This document shows, piece after piece, positions 24,735-33,891 of a stretch of DNA of 53,794 bases (positions within the stretch are counted from its first letter, which is position 1; each line of letters starts with the position of its first letter). The translations under genes were made by a program, and so were the position numbers. Source of the stretch: a virus; IMG/VR virus record IMGVR_UViG_3300015360_000054, positions 1 through 53,794 of that record; one strand, 5' to 3'. The notes under the pieces were generated by a model, which saw nothing but the letters and a program-made list of their open reading frames with translations, was not told the origin of the DNA and made no database searches.

Positions 24735-27700
24735 TATGACCAAATTCCTAATCTTACTCTACGTACGTTAGACGCATCATATACTTCTATTAAGTTATCT
24801 TTTATTTCCGTTCTAGCCCCCGTAGTTGCTGTTCTAAGAGTACCAATAATAGCCGAAACAGACGATAAGGAAGTAACGGCTAGCGCGTTTGCAGTAATAG
24901 ATCCTTCTACAATAAGGTTACCAGGAATACGTTCCTCTAGTCTAAAGCCCGCTACTCTAGTTTCTCCCGAAGTAAAGGTAGCACCCCAGTTTACATACAT
25001 ATGTATTTCTGCAAATGCTGTAGTAGCCGTAGTTGTTAATTTACCAACATATTCCACCCAACTTGCAGTAGTCCCAGCAAATCCTTCATAGTTACCTACA
25101 GCCGCGGGAGATACTTGTAATAGTGGTGAGTCACTTATGCTGCTACCAGAAGCGTTCACTTCTCTACATCGAATCCACATTAGACCTACGGGAGCACCAA
25201 CTACCCTAGCAAACCATCTTACGGTATACTGTTTATTGGGCATTATAGGAACTTGTCTTGTTGGGAATAAAAGAGAAGATCCTACAAATCGCGCAACGTT
25301 ACTCCCATATGGTGAAGTGCTGTCAGCTATAAAAGTTATTCCGCCCGAACCATTAGAATTATACCAGTCTCCTAGTGATTCAAATGAGGCTCCTGGATTT
25401 ATAATTTTGTCTTGGCCGATTACAGCTAATTTAGCCGTAGTAATAGATCTGGCAGCAATAGCATCAGAAACTACACTACCATGCACAAGTAAGTTACCAT
25501 CAATAACTTGAGTAACCAGAATCCATGCAGAGCCATTCCAAGTTCTAGTTTGGCTAAACCCAGTTCCAGATATAATTACTTCATCGGCAATTACCTTATT
25601 GCCAACTCCTGCGGCTGTTACAGCAGCATTAGCAGTAGCATCTGACCAAGAGGTACCGGTAGCGAAGAAACGCTTAGAGCCACGCTCTCCCACGGTTCCT
25701 ACGAGTCCTTGAGACCCTATAATACCGTTAGTACCTTGAAGGCCTCTTCTTGCTAAAGAATAATTTATTCTTACGTTCTGAGTAACTGGATTACCTGCTA
25801 AGTCTCGAATGGTTACTACTACATCTGTAAACCCTACATTAGCAGACATAGCTGTAGGTACGGGTACAACAAAAGAGTTTCCTCCTACCACTGCTCCGGG
25901 GGCTACAGTAACCCCTGTACTACTTTGTGTACAGCTAAACGTACTAGCCCCACTAGTATTATAGGATAGCTGGTTGCTACCACGATAAACTCTAATAGTA
26001 GAAGTGGCTGCGCCAAAAGTTATTCCGGCAAACCCAGTAGGATCTGCTGGATAGCTGCTATTATCATTGTCTAGGGATACGTTGTAAGTTGAAGTACCGT
26101 CTTGTACTACAGTCACTAATTCTTCGTCTAATAGAGTAGTAGTTCCACCAGCAAAAAATAGTTCTACTCTAACATCGGCCAAGGTAGCAGGCGTTGCTGG
26201 GGTATAAGAATACGAAGTTTCATTAGCTGCAGAAGTATATACTACAATCCCGTTTCTTGATATACGGAATCTGCCAGAATATAGAGCAGGAGTGCCTGTG
26301 CCTGCAGCACTAAACGCCGTAAATAAAATGGAAGCCGGTGTCAGAGCATTAGCTTCTGATCTTTTTATTACGTCTGCACTAGCAACTACCCAATACACCG
26401 TTGTATCGTTACCGGCACGGGCTAGAGAATAAGTTATTCTAACCTGTTGAGTAGTAGCTACAGCTGCGGCATTACGTATAGTAACGGTAATATCTGTCAA
26501 AGCAGTTACAGAACTCATGCCTGTAGGTACTGGAACTACAAATGTAGTGCCTGAGCCAGTTCCGATTGCGACTGTTACACCACTGCTAGTTTGAGTACAG
26601 CTAAAAGTATTAGCCCCGCTAGCAGCATAACTAAGCAGTGTTGATCCTAAATATGCTCTAATAGTAGATGTTGCACTGCCAAAGTTAATACCGGAGAAAC
26701 CTGCAGAAGGCCCTGGGAAACTTAAATTATCATTATCTACTGATACTGTAACTGCATCTGTACCATCTAAAACTACCTGTATGGTTTCTTCATCTAGTAA
26801 AGTAACAACTCCACCAGCTAAATATAGTTCTACTTTTACTTCTATTACTGTAGCTGGAGTTGTGGGGGTATACGCATAGCTACTTTCGTTAGCAGCAGAT
26901 ATGTAAGCTAATACACCATTTTTAAACACCCTAAAGCGCCCAGAATAAGCTACTGGAGCAGCGTTGCCCGTAACACTTAATGCTGAGAAAGTAATAGGGC
27001 TAGGAGATAATACTCCCGCCTGATTTTTCCTTATTACGTCGCTAGTAGCAGTTACATAATATTGTGTAACAGGCTGTCCAGCTTTTGACTTGCTAACACT
27101 ATAAGTTTTAGTTATAGTTACGCCCGCGCGTACTGCAGTAACGGTAAACGATTCTGCATCGCTAGTCCAGCTAGCGCCACTTAAGGAGTACACCCCGGTA
27201 GTTTCATTTATAGTAAATGTTAGACCGTTTTGTACTTTAGTCCAGCTAGCCCCGCCATCCGTGCCACCCGTAATAGCAAAAACAGACAAGGTAGTAACGT
27301 TAGTTACTCCGTCAAATATTACAAAGGTACCACCAGCAGTAGTATAGGTAGCTCCTGTACCATCAAAAGCTGTAGCTACTGTATGGCTTTCATTTGTTAG
27401 GAATCCTACAATAGCGTCGTCGCCAGGTCTAATACCGTATACGTTGATAGTGTCAAATGCTAGCTCTGATTGGTTACCATCAGATACACCTACTCGTAAC
27501 TTATAAGGAGTTCCAAAGTACGTAGTAGGAATTGTAAATGCTTTGGTATCCGTAGTTCCTGTACCATCTGTAAAACTAGTTTCGTCAAATCCAGTGATTG
27601 TTGGTAGGGCAGTAAACATAAACCAAGGATCTGCAACGTTTTGAGCGTTGGCAGTTAGTGTCAGTGTACCGCTTGGATTTGGTGTAGTTCCTTCTGCAGT

Positions 27701-29938
27701 GTAAGCAATAGCGAATGCAGGAGCATGAAGTTTAACGGTGGCCGCTCCAGTACCTAGAGAACCCGCGGTACCTTGTTTAGAGACAGTAAGACTCTGTACT
27801 TTAGCAGTAGTTACTAAGTTTTCAAAGTTGATTGTATAAGTAACGGAAGCTTGGTCGGCAGTCATCGACGAGTGGTTCGCAACAGAAGCTGCGCCGCTTA
27901 CTGTAGTAATAGTACCTGGTGTAACATTAGTACCACTAGCGGTTACTTTAAATTGTCCTACCGTAGGATTTCCAGAAGTAATATGTGTCAGCTCCGTAGA
28001 ACCTAAATAGGCTTCTATAACAGTTCCCGAGCCAGCATAAGAAGATACAGAACCAGTACTTGAAGCAGGCAATGTATGCGCTTCATTTGTTACAATTACA
28101 GAATAAGCATCTTGCCCATCTAAAGATTGTCTTAAAGCAAATACACTTATGGTATCATAAGCAAGTATAGTTCCACCAGAACTTTCAGCTACTCCAAGCC
28201 AGTAAGTTTTAGCTGGAGTAAACACACTAGAAGGTAGGGCCAGTACATAAGTAGGGTCGGAAGAAGATGCTTGAACAATAGTACCTGTGACGCTAGTCTC
28301 TCTAAAGGTATAGAAGGGCGTAGAAACATTCTGGGATACTGCTTCTAGTGTAATACTAGAAGGATTAGGTGTTAATCCTGCTGTGTTATAAATAATAGAA
28401 TAGTCTGTTGCTATAAGCTGTACAGTTATAGAATCTGATCCACCAGCACCTGGGATACCTGCTAGTGCTTTAGCAAATGATTGTACCTTTTGATAGATAC
28501 TTTCTGATCCCTCAGATCGCACTGTAACATCAAATACAATGTTACCACGATTTGCGGTCATTGCAGACAAGCTGGCTACAGTAGCAGTGTTTCCGCTACC
28601 AGTTATAGCCCCTGCGGTCACGTTTTCGGTATTAAATATACTAACTTTAAAAGACGGATCACTAGCTAACGTAGCACTATAAGGTATTAAGCTATTGCCT
28701 TTATAAACGCGTACTGTGGTACCGGATCCAGTCAATAGTGGATTAGTCCCATTACTATCCGCAGGTAGTGTATGAGCTTCGTTACTTAATAGAATAGTAA
28801 TTGCATCTGTACCAGGTTGAACACCAAAACAGCTTATCTGGTCACTAGCCAATATAGGGCTTACGTTTGAGATCTCTCTAATCCTTACTTCGATAACATC
28901 TGGCATTGCATCCGCAGTAGCTCTAGGTATATATGAGTAAGTATTAGTTGTACTATTTTGTACCGAGGATCCATCTACTAAGAATTGATAGTAGACTGTA
29001 CCTTCAGTGTTAAACGCTGTAGCTGTGATAGTAGCACTAGATGGATTTGGCGTGTCCCCATTACTAGTGTAAGAGAAAGCCTGCGCACTAGTAGTAGCAG
29101 TAACAGTTTTAGCGGTATTAGAGCTAGTTGTAACCCAAGCTAAGCCATTCCAAGTATAAATGTTATTATCAAGTGAGTTGATAATAACTTGCCCCTCGTA
29201 ATCCCCAGCTAAAGGAAGCCCTGCAGATATAATAACAGGAGTTAAGTTACTGGCATTTACGGTATAATAAGGCTCAAGAGTGTAAGCGCTTCCTACGCGG
29301 CCAACTAAGCCAAGTAGTGTATCTTCTAATTGATTTGGAAGATACGTAGTAGTATATACCTCATGGGCGCGATATACTTTTACTATGCCTACTGGAGTTC
29401 CAGTAAACGCAATAGCAGTACCTTGAGGAGTAGCCGATATACCAAAAGCAGAAGATGAAGGATCTACTACGTAGTAAACCCCATCTACGGATAGTTGGTT
29501 AGGGAGTGTACCTGTAGAAGTAAATAATATTTTTTGGCCTTGAGAAAGCTGGTTAGCTCCCTGAGTATATACCAAACTACCTGCAAAGCTAACCGTAGAA
29601 GTAAACGAAGAGTTTCTATCTACGGTTATGCTGTTGCTATCAATATAAGTATTGACAGTATACCAAGTATCATCAATCTTTACTATATTACCGGACAGTG
29701 TTAAAGAAACAAATCCCCCAAGACCTGTAGCATCTCTAACTAAAGAACCGTCTACTACTGCTTTCGTAGAAAGCAATACTAGGGGTGTTACGGGTGGGTT
29801 GCTAGAAATATCATGAAGATACCTAGCGGAGCCGTCCTCTATTTCGGTGAATAGTCGGAACCCAAAGTCCTTATCAAAAGCAAGATAAGCTACTCCAGGA
29901 TTTGGTATAGATGTAAGATTGATGCTTAAAAAGCTCAT
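24734..29938 (-). CDS. Giant repeat-containing tail fibre protein
   Basis: Encodes 1734 residues. Roughly residues 275-1400 hold five tandem units of about 215-230 residues, each beginning near a T-P-N-P-S or S-P/T-P type turn followed by a beta domain, and each with an N-E-A-H-T-L or D-N-D-N turn and a short K/R-x-G linker. Units 4 and 5 are the most alike. Then follows a short collagen-like stretch (RRGLQGTNGIIGSQG), a jelly-roll-like region, and a C-terminal segment (EGSITANALAVTSL) like the end of lambda J-type fibres. Ig-like bead-on-string fibres bind host surface glycans. Its start overlaps the J stop (TAATG). Confidence 0.78.
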   Translation of the reverse strand: MSFLSINLTSIPNPGVAYLAFDKDFGFRLFTEIEDGSARYLHDISSNPPVTPLVLLSTKAVVDGSLVRDATGLGGFVSLTLSGNIVKIDDTWYTVNTYIDSNSITVDRNSSFTSTVSFAGSLVYTQGANQLSQGQKILFTSTGTLPNQLSVDGVYYVVDPSSSAFGISATPQGTAIAFTGTPVGIVKVYRAHEVYTTTYLPNQLEDTLLGLVGRVGSAYTLEPYYTVNASNLTPVIISAGLPLAGDYEGQVIINSLDNNIYTWNGLAWVTTSSNTAKTVTATTSAQAFSYTSNGDTPNPSSATITATAFNTEGTVYYQFLVDGSSVQNSTTNTYSYIPRATADAMPDVIEVRIREISNVSPILASDQISCFGVQPGTDAITILLSNEAHTLPADSNGTNPLLTGSGTTVRVYKGNSLIPYSATLASDPSFKVSIFNTENVTAGAITGSGNTATVASLSAMTANRGNIVFDVTVRSEGSESIYQKVQSFAKALAGIPGAGGSDSITVQLIATDYSIIYNTAGLTPNPSSITLEAVSQNVSTPFYTFRETSVTGTIVQASSSDPTYVLALPSSVFTPAKTYWLGVAESSGGTILAYDTISVFALRQSLDGQDAYSVIVTNEAHTLPASSTGSVSSYAGSGTVIEAYLGSTELTHITSGNPTVGQFKVTASGTNVTPGTITTVSGAASVANHSSMTADQASVTYTINFENLVTTAKVQSLTVSKQGTAGSLGTGAATVKLHAPAFAIAYTAEGTTPNPSGTLTLTANAQNVADPWFMFTALPTITGFDETSFTDGTGTTDTKAFTIPTTYFGTPYKLRVGVSDGNQSELAFDTINVYGIRPGDDAIVGFLTNESHTVATAFDGTGATYTTAGGTFVIFDGVTNVTTLSVFAITGGTDGGASWTKVQNGLTFTINETTGVYSLSGASWTSDAESFTVTAVRAGVTITKTYSVSKSKAGQPVTQYYVTATSDVIRKNQAGVLSPSPITFSALSVTGNAAPVAYSGRFRVFKNGVLAYISAANESSYAYTPTTPATVIEVKVELYLAGGVVTLLDEETIQVVLDGTDAVTVSVDNDNLSFPGPSAGFSGINFGSATSTIRAYLGSTLLSYAASGANTFSCTQTSSGVTVAIGTGSGTTFVVPVPTGMSSVTALTDITVTIRNAAAVATTQQVRITYSLARAGNDTTVYWVVASADVIKRSEANALTPASILFTAFSAAGTGTPALYSGRFRISRNGIVVYTSAANETSYSYTPATPATLADVRVELFFAGGTTTLLDEELVTVVQDGTSTYNVSLDNDNSSYPADPTGFAGITFGAATSTIRVYRGSNQLSYNTSGASTFSCTQSSTGVTVAPGAVVGGNSFVVPVPTAMSANVGFTDVVVTIRDLAGNPVTQNVRINYSLARRGLQGTNGIIGSQGLVGTVGERGSKRFFATGTSWSDATANAAVTAAGVGNKVIADEVIISGTGFSQTRTWNGSAWILVTQVIDGNLLVHGSVVSDAIAARSITTAKLAVIGQDKIINPGASFESLGDWYNSNGSGGITFIADSTSPYGSNVARFVGSSLLFPTRQVPIMPNKQYTVRWFARVVGAPVGLMWIRCREVNASGSSISDSPLLQVSPAAVGNYEGFAGTTASWVEYVGKLTTTATTAFAEIHMYVNWGATFTSGETRVAGFRLEERIPGNLIVEGSITANALAVTSLSSVSAIIGTLRTATTGARTEIKDNLIEVYDASNVRRVRLGIWS
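25745..29100 (-). repeat. Five tandem ~650-700 bp coding repeats in the fibre gene
   Basis: Homologous landmarks recur at about 28800, 28110, 27410, 26760 and 26090: the D-A/G-I-D-A or D-G-T-D-A turn before the NEAHT or DNDN motif. The TPNPS-type turns recur with the same period. The last two copies (about 27050-26415 and 26400-25745) are the closest pair, sharing AYSGRFR/LYSGRFR, ANESSYAYTP/ANETSYSYTP, LLDEE, FSCTQ and YSLAR blocks. Boundaries are approximate because I aligned them by eye. Confidence 0.75.
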
Positions 29939-32900
29939 TATGTAATTATTCCATTTCTTATTCTAACTTGGGTACCTACTGGGGAAGTATAATCGTAGTC
30001 TTGGGGCATCTCTACCGCAGCAGCGTCTATAAGGGGAGGACGAGTAAACTGGCCGCCTCTTAATAGTTTTAGCTGAGCTGCTAGTCCTGGGGTTATACTA
30101 TCAAGTTGAACTATAACTTCAGCAACAACAGGACGAGAAACAGGTCCTTCTATGCTCCTGGATTGTAGTGAAAACGAATAAATCCCTAAAGAAGGCGTAT
30201 CTATTACGTAAGTAGTGGTAGATGCACTTAAATTAACTTCTACCTGGGCACCTTGTGGTGTTTGATATTTCAGTAAATATCCGTCTAAATTAGTTAGTTG
30301 TTCCTCTAAACCAGCCCTAAAACGAATTGGAATTCTCCAAGACAAGAATATTCTAGGAACTATAGCTGAGTTGGTGGAGTCGGAACCGCCTTGTCCTATT
30401 TGTAGCGCGGCAGTAAAGTCTCTTGGGGCCGGCATATCGCCATAACGGGGGGCATCTGTAAGGGGTTCTAACAGATAATCTTCGTTAATTAGGTCAAACT
30501 TAGCGTTAAAATGCTCTGCTGCTATTATGCCATATGAGTTTTTTTCTTCAGAGATAGATAATATTTTGTAATCTTTAGCAGAGCCTGCAATTACTTGACC
30601 CTGTGAATTCTTAGCTACTAGCGCCCATATCATTTCGTTGATGGGTGCAGCCGATAAAGCACTAAATAGGTTTAAAGTACTTTGATTTACTCCCGCAGTA
30701 TTACTAATAGCTCTTGTTTCCAAGTGTACATCTGGTGAAAATTGAAAACTTACCTGCTCCCCAGAATCATCTACTAACGTTTCAGCATCTGTTTGTGTAA
30801 ATGCTGGTAAAATATCGCCAAAATTATAATTAGTGCCGCCAATAACCGTTTGACTTTGTGTTAAATAGGTTGCAGGCCCTGGTACAACTACATGTACCTC
30901 ATAAGTTTCGCCCGAAACAATTTCTACAGGCTTATCTAGCACTATAGTTGTTGTTGTGCCGGATACAAGACGGCCTGAATATCTAACACGATGCTTATCG
31001 GCGTCTTGTACAGCAATTATATCTCCTGGTCTTAAGTAAATTGCATTTTCAGCAGTCTTAAAAGAGACAATATCCTTTTGCATCTTACCTGTGAGCATTT
31101 TCCAGCGGCCATAACGTACTGCTTGGCCTCTAGAAGTAGCCCCAAAGGCAACAACTTCATCAGTTAATATGCGATTATTAACAACAATGTCGTCAATGTC
31201 GTCTATTACTTCAATTCTTTGCTCATAAAAGTAATCTTTATCTGTATAAGTTACGGCTACCTGATTTGGACGAACTTTATTACCTGTTCCTTCGTAGCTA
31301 AAGAGACCATTTTCTATGTTTCCCTTAGTAAATGTATACACAGGCATAGCCGGTTTGTCTTGTACTCCAGTTAGTCTGCCGTCTAGCCAGTAAGGTATAG
31401 CTAGCATGGTAGTAAAGAAGTCTTTCATGACTTTATACGCTTCAGTACTTACTGTTAGGTACACATTACAGGTAAAGCGGGGCTCTAAACCACCTTCTCC
31501 ATCTGGTACTAGATCGTCTGAGTAACGAGCCATAGAATAAAGGGTATAATCGTCAATTTGATCCGAGGTGATCCAGTTACCTAGACCCCAACGTTTATTT
31601 AATAGTATTTCTCTAATAATCCAAGCAGGATTGTTACAATACGCTCTTCGGAAATTTCCATTCCAAGGTACATAAGTACTAGTTACTGTTCCGGCGGAGT
31701 TTCTAGTATAAGTAGCTACGCCATCCGCAGCTTCTTCTCTGGTTACATAATTTATTGGAACAGAAAATTCACCACCTAAGCAATGTGCGGATACTTCGGC
31801 AAAAGAACCTTGAAACTCTTGGCTATTATACTCTAATGCTAAGTAAGAACTAAATGGATAGTTTAATTTATCGCTTATAAAAGCCTGAACATAGGATAAG
31901 GTTGAATCACAAGTATGTTGAAACCCATTAACGTTAAAAGAATCTGGGGTGAGTTTTAATATTCTAACTCTAAAATCGTCAAATGGCTTAAGCTCATCGA
32001 CTGAGAATCTAAATTGATAATTAAAGTTAGAAGTATTGTTACTTTTTACAGTACCTGTAGTGTTCCAGCCTCGGGCCAGGTCTCCCGAAGCATGTACAAA
32101 GTATGCAGTAGCTCTAGAGGCTACTTCTGCATCGGAAGGGCCATACATAAGTTTACTTTGAAACTGGGCCGCTCCCGCTACCTTATAATCAAAATAAATT
32201 TGAAACACGCAACCAGCTGTTTCGTAAGCACTATCTTTAGCTTTGAACGCGTGTAGACCGTTAGGAAAAGCTAGATCTAAGGATATCTCATCTATCTCTG
32301 AAGGATTAGCAATATTAAGTCCTAGGGTCCCGGGCCCACTAATAATAGTCGTACCAGAAGGGGACGGAGTAGTAGGCTTAATTTTCTGCGCAATATTTTT
32401 GTCCCCCCAAAAACTTTTTAACTTAGCATTATGAATAGATACAGTACCCCCCGCCCCATTTGGTATAGAGGTTACTTGAAGTAATGGCGCATTTATTTGT
32501 ACCCCTGTAGTAGCACTAGTAAATCCGCTAGAGTTTTGCACTGGAGCCTGGTCTAAAGTACCGGGTCTAAAATGTACCTTAACATTTTTAAAATTAGTAG
32601 AAGTTGACCCGACGCCTAAGCCAACGCTACCGTTGCCCATAGTTGCTAGTACCGGAACCCAAGTTTCAACAGAAGCTGCTGGGCTATTTCGTATATCTGT
32701 TCTAGGAACTGTAGTATCAAAAGTTACGGAGTTTAATCCAAAACTGTTTGTCTCTGTAGCAAAAGTAAAGTGATCCCATGTTACTATTCCGGCGGTAACG
32801 CCAACAAAAGCATTACGGTTTAGCAAGGCTGAAGTAGTGCTAACTATTTGAATTACTTCTGCTTCTAACTCGCTGCCATTTGGCCCCGCACCCTGGATTC

Positions 32901-33273
32901 GTACTTTTTGATATAACCCACCGTCTCCTTCCGAGTTACTAGCTAGCATATCTGTAGTAAAAAATGCTGTAGTAGTAGTTAAACTATTTGACCCCTGAGC
33001 AATAGTGCCAGTTGCCAACTTAGCACCTCCCTTAAGTAAAACAGGAAATACTCCCGGTAACCCTAAAACGGCATAGCCTAGAAGTAATCCTGTTCCTGTG
33101 GAATTAACGTATACAGCAGCATCCGTACCTAAATTTGCAGCTTGCACTACATTATTAGATACTGGCGTTCTATTTAGGTACACCGAAGCTAAACCATTTT
33201 TTAATCTTATAGGACCTTCTCCTATAAGATTATAAACGATTGCCGTAGAGTTGTCGTAACGTTGGGTTGGCAT
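29938..33273 (-). CDS. Tail tip attachment / central fibre protein, lambda J-like
   Basis: Encodes 1111 residues, similar to lambda J (1132). The N-terminus carries NLIGEGPIRLKNG, the GEGPI element typical of J homologues. A hub-like middle follows (NPAWIIREILLNKRWGLG, TRGQAVRYGRWKML), then strands such as HRVRYSGRL and a fibronectin type III-like domain near residues 960-1065 (PAPRDFTAAL ... YLLKYQTPQGAQVEVNL ... YSFSLQSRS). It forms the tail-tip hub and host-recognition centre. It comes directly after the L, K and I homologues, as in lambda; only one small gene is inserted between I and J. Confidence 0.9.
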   Translation of the reverse strand: MPTQRYDNSTAIVYNLIGEGPIRLKNGLASVYLNRTPVSNNVVQAANLGTDAAVYVNSTGTGLLLGYAVLGLPGVFPVLLKGGAKLATGTIAQGSNSLTTTTAFFTTDMLASNSEGDGGLYQKVRIQGAGPNGSELEAEVIQIVSTTSALLNRNAFVGVTAGIVTWDHFTFATETNSFGLNSVTFDTTVPRTDIRNSPAASVETWVPVLATMGNGSVGLGVGSTSTNFKNVKVHFRPGTLDQAPVQNSSGFTSATTGVQINAPLLQVTSIPNGAGGTVSIHNAKLKSFWGDKNIAQKIKPTTPSPSGTTIISGPGTLGLNIANPSEIDEISLDLAFPNGLHAFKAKDSAYETAGCVFQIYFDYKVAGAAQFQSKLMYGPSDAEVASRATAYFVHASGDLARGWNTTGTVKSNNTSNFNYQFRFSVDELKPFDDFRVRILKLTPDSFNVNGFQHTCDSTLSYVQAFISDKLNYPFSSYLALEYNSQEFQGSFAEVSAHCLGGEFSVPINYVTREEAADGVATYTRNSAGTVTSTYVPWNGNFRRAYCNNPAWIIREILLNKRWGLGNWITSDQIDDYTLYSMARYSDDLVPDGEGGLEPRFTCNVYLTVSTEAYKVMKDFFTTMLAIPYWLDGRLTGVQDKPAMPVYTFTKGNIENGLFSYEGTGNKVRPNQVAVTYTDKDYFYEQRIEVIDDIDDIVVNNRILTDEVVAFGATSRGQAVRYGRWKMLTGKMQKDIVSFKTAENAIYLRPGDIIAVQDADKHRVRYSGRLVSGTTTTIVLDKPVEIVSGETYEVHVVVPGPATYLTQSQTVIGGTNYNFGDILPAFTQTDAETLVDDSGEQVSFQFSPDVHLETRAISNTAGVNQSTLNLFSALSAAPINEMIWALVAKNSQGQVIAGSAKDYKILSISEEKNSYGIIAAEHFNAKFDLINEDYLLEPLTDAPRYGDMPAPRDFTAALQIGQGGSDSTNSAIVPRIFLSWRIPIRFRAGLEEQLTNLDGYLLKYQTPQGAQVEVNLSASTTTYVIDTPSLGIYSFSLQSRSIEGPVSRPVVAEVIVQLDSITPGLAAQLKLLRGGQFTRPPLIDAAAVEMPQDYDYTSPVGTQVRIRNGIIT

Positions 33274-33276
33274 TAT

Positions 33277-33684
33277 TTATGCGTTTCCATCTGTAAGGGT
33301 AAAGGAAGTAACTGTAACTGTTCCTCCGCTAGCGATTGAAGTGTTGTTTAAAGTCATGTCACCGCCACCGCCGGTAGCTGTAATGTTTCCCTGAATGTGC
33401 TGAGTAGTACCGTTGCTTGCATATACTCGGAAGTGGCCTGCAGTTCCTGTAGCATCAGCTGAGGTATCCGTCCAAGACCCTGATAAAGCTTTAGTACCTG
33501 AAGCTGCTGCTGCCATCCAATCGGATGGTAAAGTCAGAGATGCTAGAACAGTTCCAGTGTCTGCATCGGTAATGTTTGTGGGCACCGTGCCACTACGTAT
33601 TCTTAATACAGCAGTAGTTCCTACGGCTGTTTCAACTGCGTCTAGTCGTGCGTTTCTAACGGCTACTGACATTTTGATAGGCAT
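33277..33684 (-). CDS. Small tail-region structural protein
   Basis: A 135-residue protein; ATG 33684 has AAGGAG nine bases upstream, and ATG 33672 is an alternative. Sequence motifs SVAVRNARLDAVE, LPSDWMAAAASGTKALSG, GTAGHFRVY and the Thr/Gly-rich C-terminus (TATGGGGDMTLNNTSI, TVTSFTLT) belong to a family of short proteins that, to my knowledge, recurs beside tail genes of many phages and prophages. Role unproven; probably a minor virion protein of the tail tip or fibre base. It lies between the gpI-like and J-like genes. Confidence 0.7.
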   Translation of the reverse strand: MPIKMSVAVRNARLDAVETAVGTTAVLRIRSGTVPTNITDADTGTVLASLTLPSDWMAAAASGTKALSGSWTDTSADATGTAGHFRVYASNGTTQHIQGNITATGGGGDMTLNNTSIASGGTVTVTSFTLTDGNA

Positions 33685-33822
33685 ATTTTATTTCTCCTTA
33701 ATTGATTTCCTACTAAAAATTATATTAAGTAGGGATACTTTAATTATTACAGAAGCTACTTGCTTCAGTACCGGCCGAGGCAATAGCCCGGCTATAAACA
33801 TTGGTGATGCCGGCATCTAGAA
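33685..33822 (-). other. Hairpin-rich intergenic segment after the gpI-like gene
   Basis: This stretch holds four inverted repeats in ~75 bases: GAAGC/GCTTC (33752-33766), ATAGC/GCTAT (33783-33795), the perfect palindrome GATGCC|GGCATC (33806-33817) and TCTAG/CTAGA (33816-33827). It is richer in G and C than the flanking intergenic bases. A 42-codon open frame (33816-33688) exists here without a ribosome site. It might be a structured mRNA element, or a remnant of coding sequence. Confidence 0.4.
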
Positions 33823-33891
33823 CTAGACGGTGCCAACAATGGTTGCCCCTAGCCCCTCTAGCGTAATAGCCAAGTCTCCAGCTATTTCATT

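Noticed and set aside
33688-33816. A 42-codon minus-strand ORF (MPASPMFIAG...) in the gap after the gpI-like gene
   Set aside because: No ribosome site, and its end is the AT-rich leader of the next gene, including that gene's AAGGAG. Kept only as a possible remnant.
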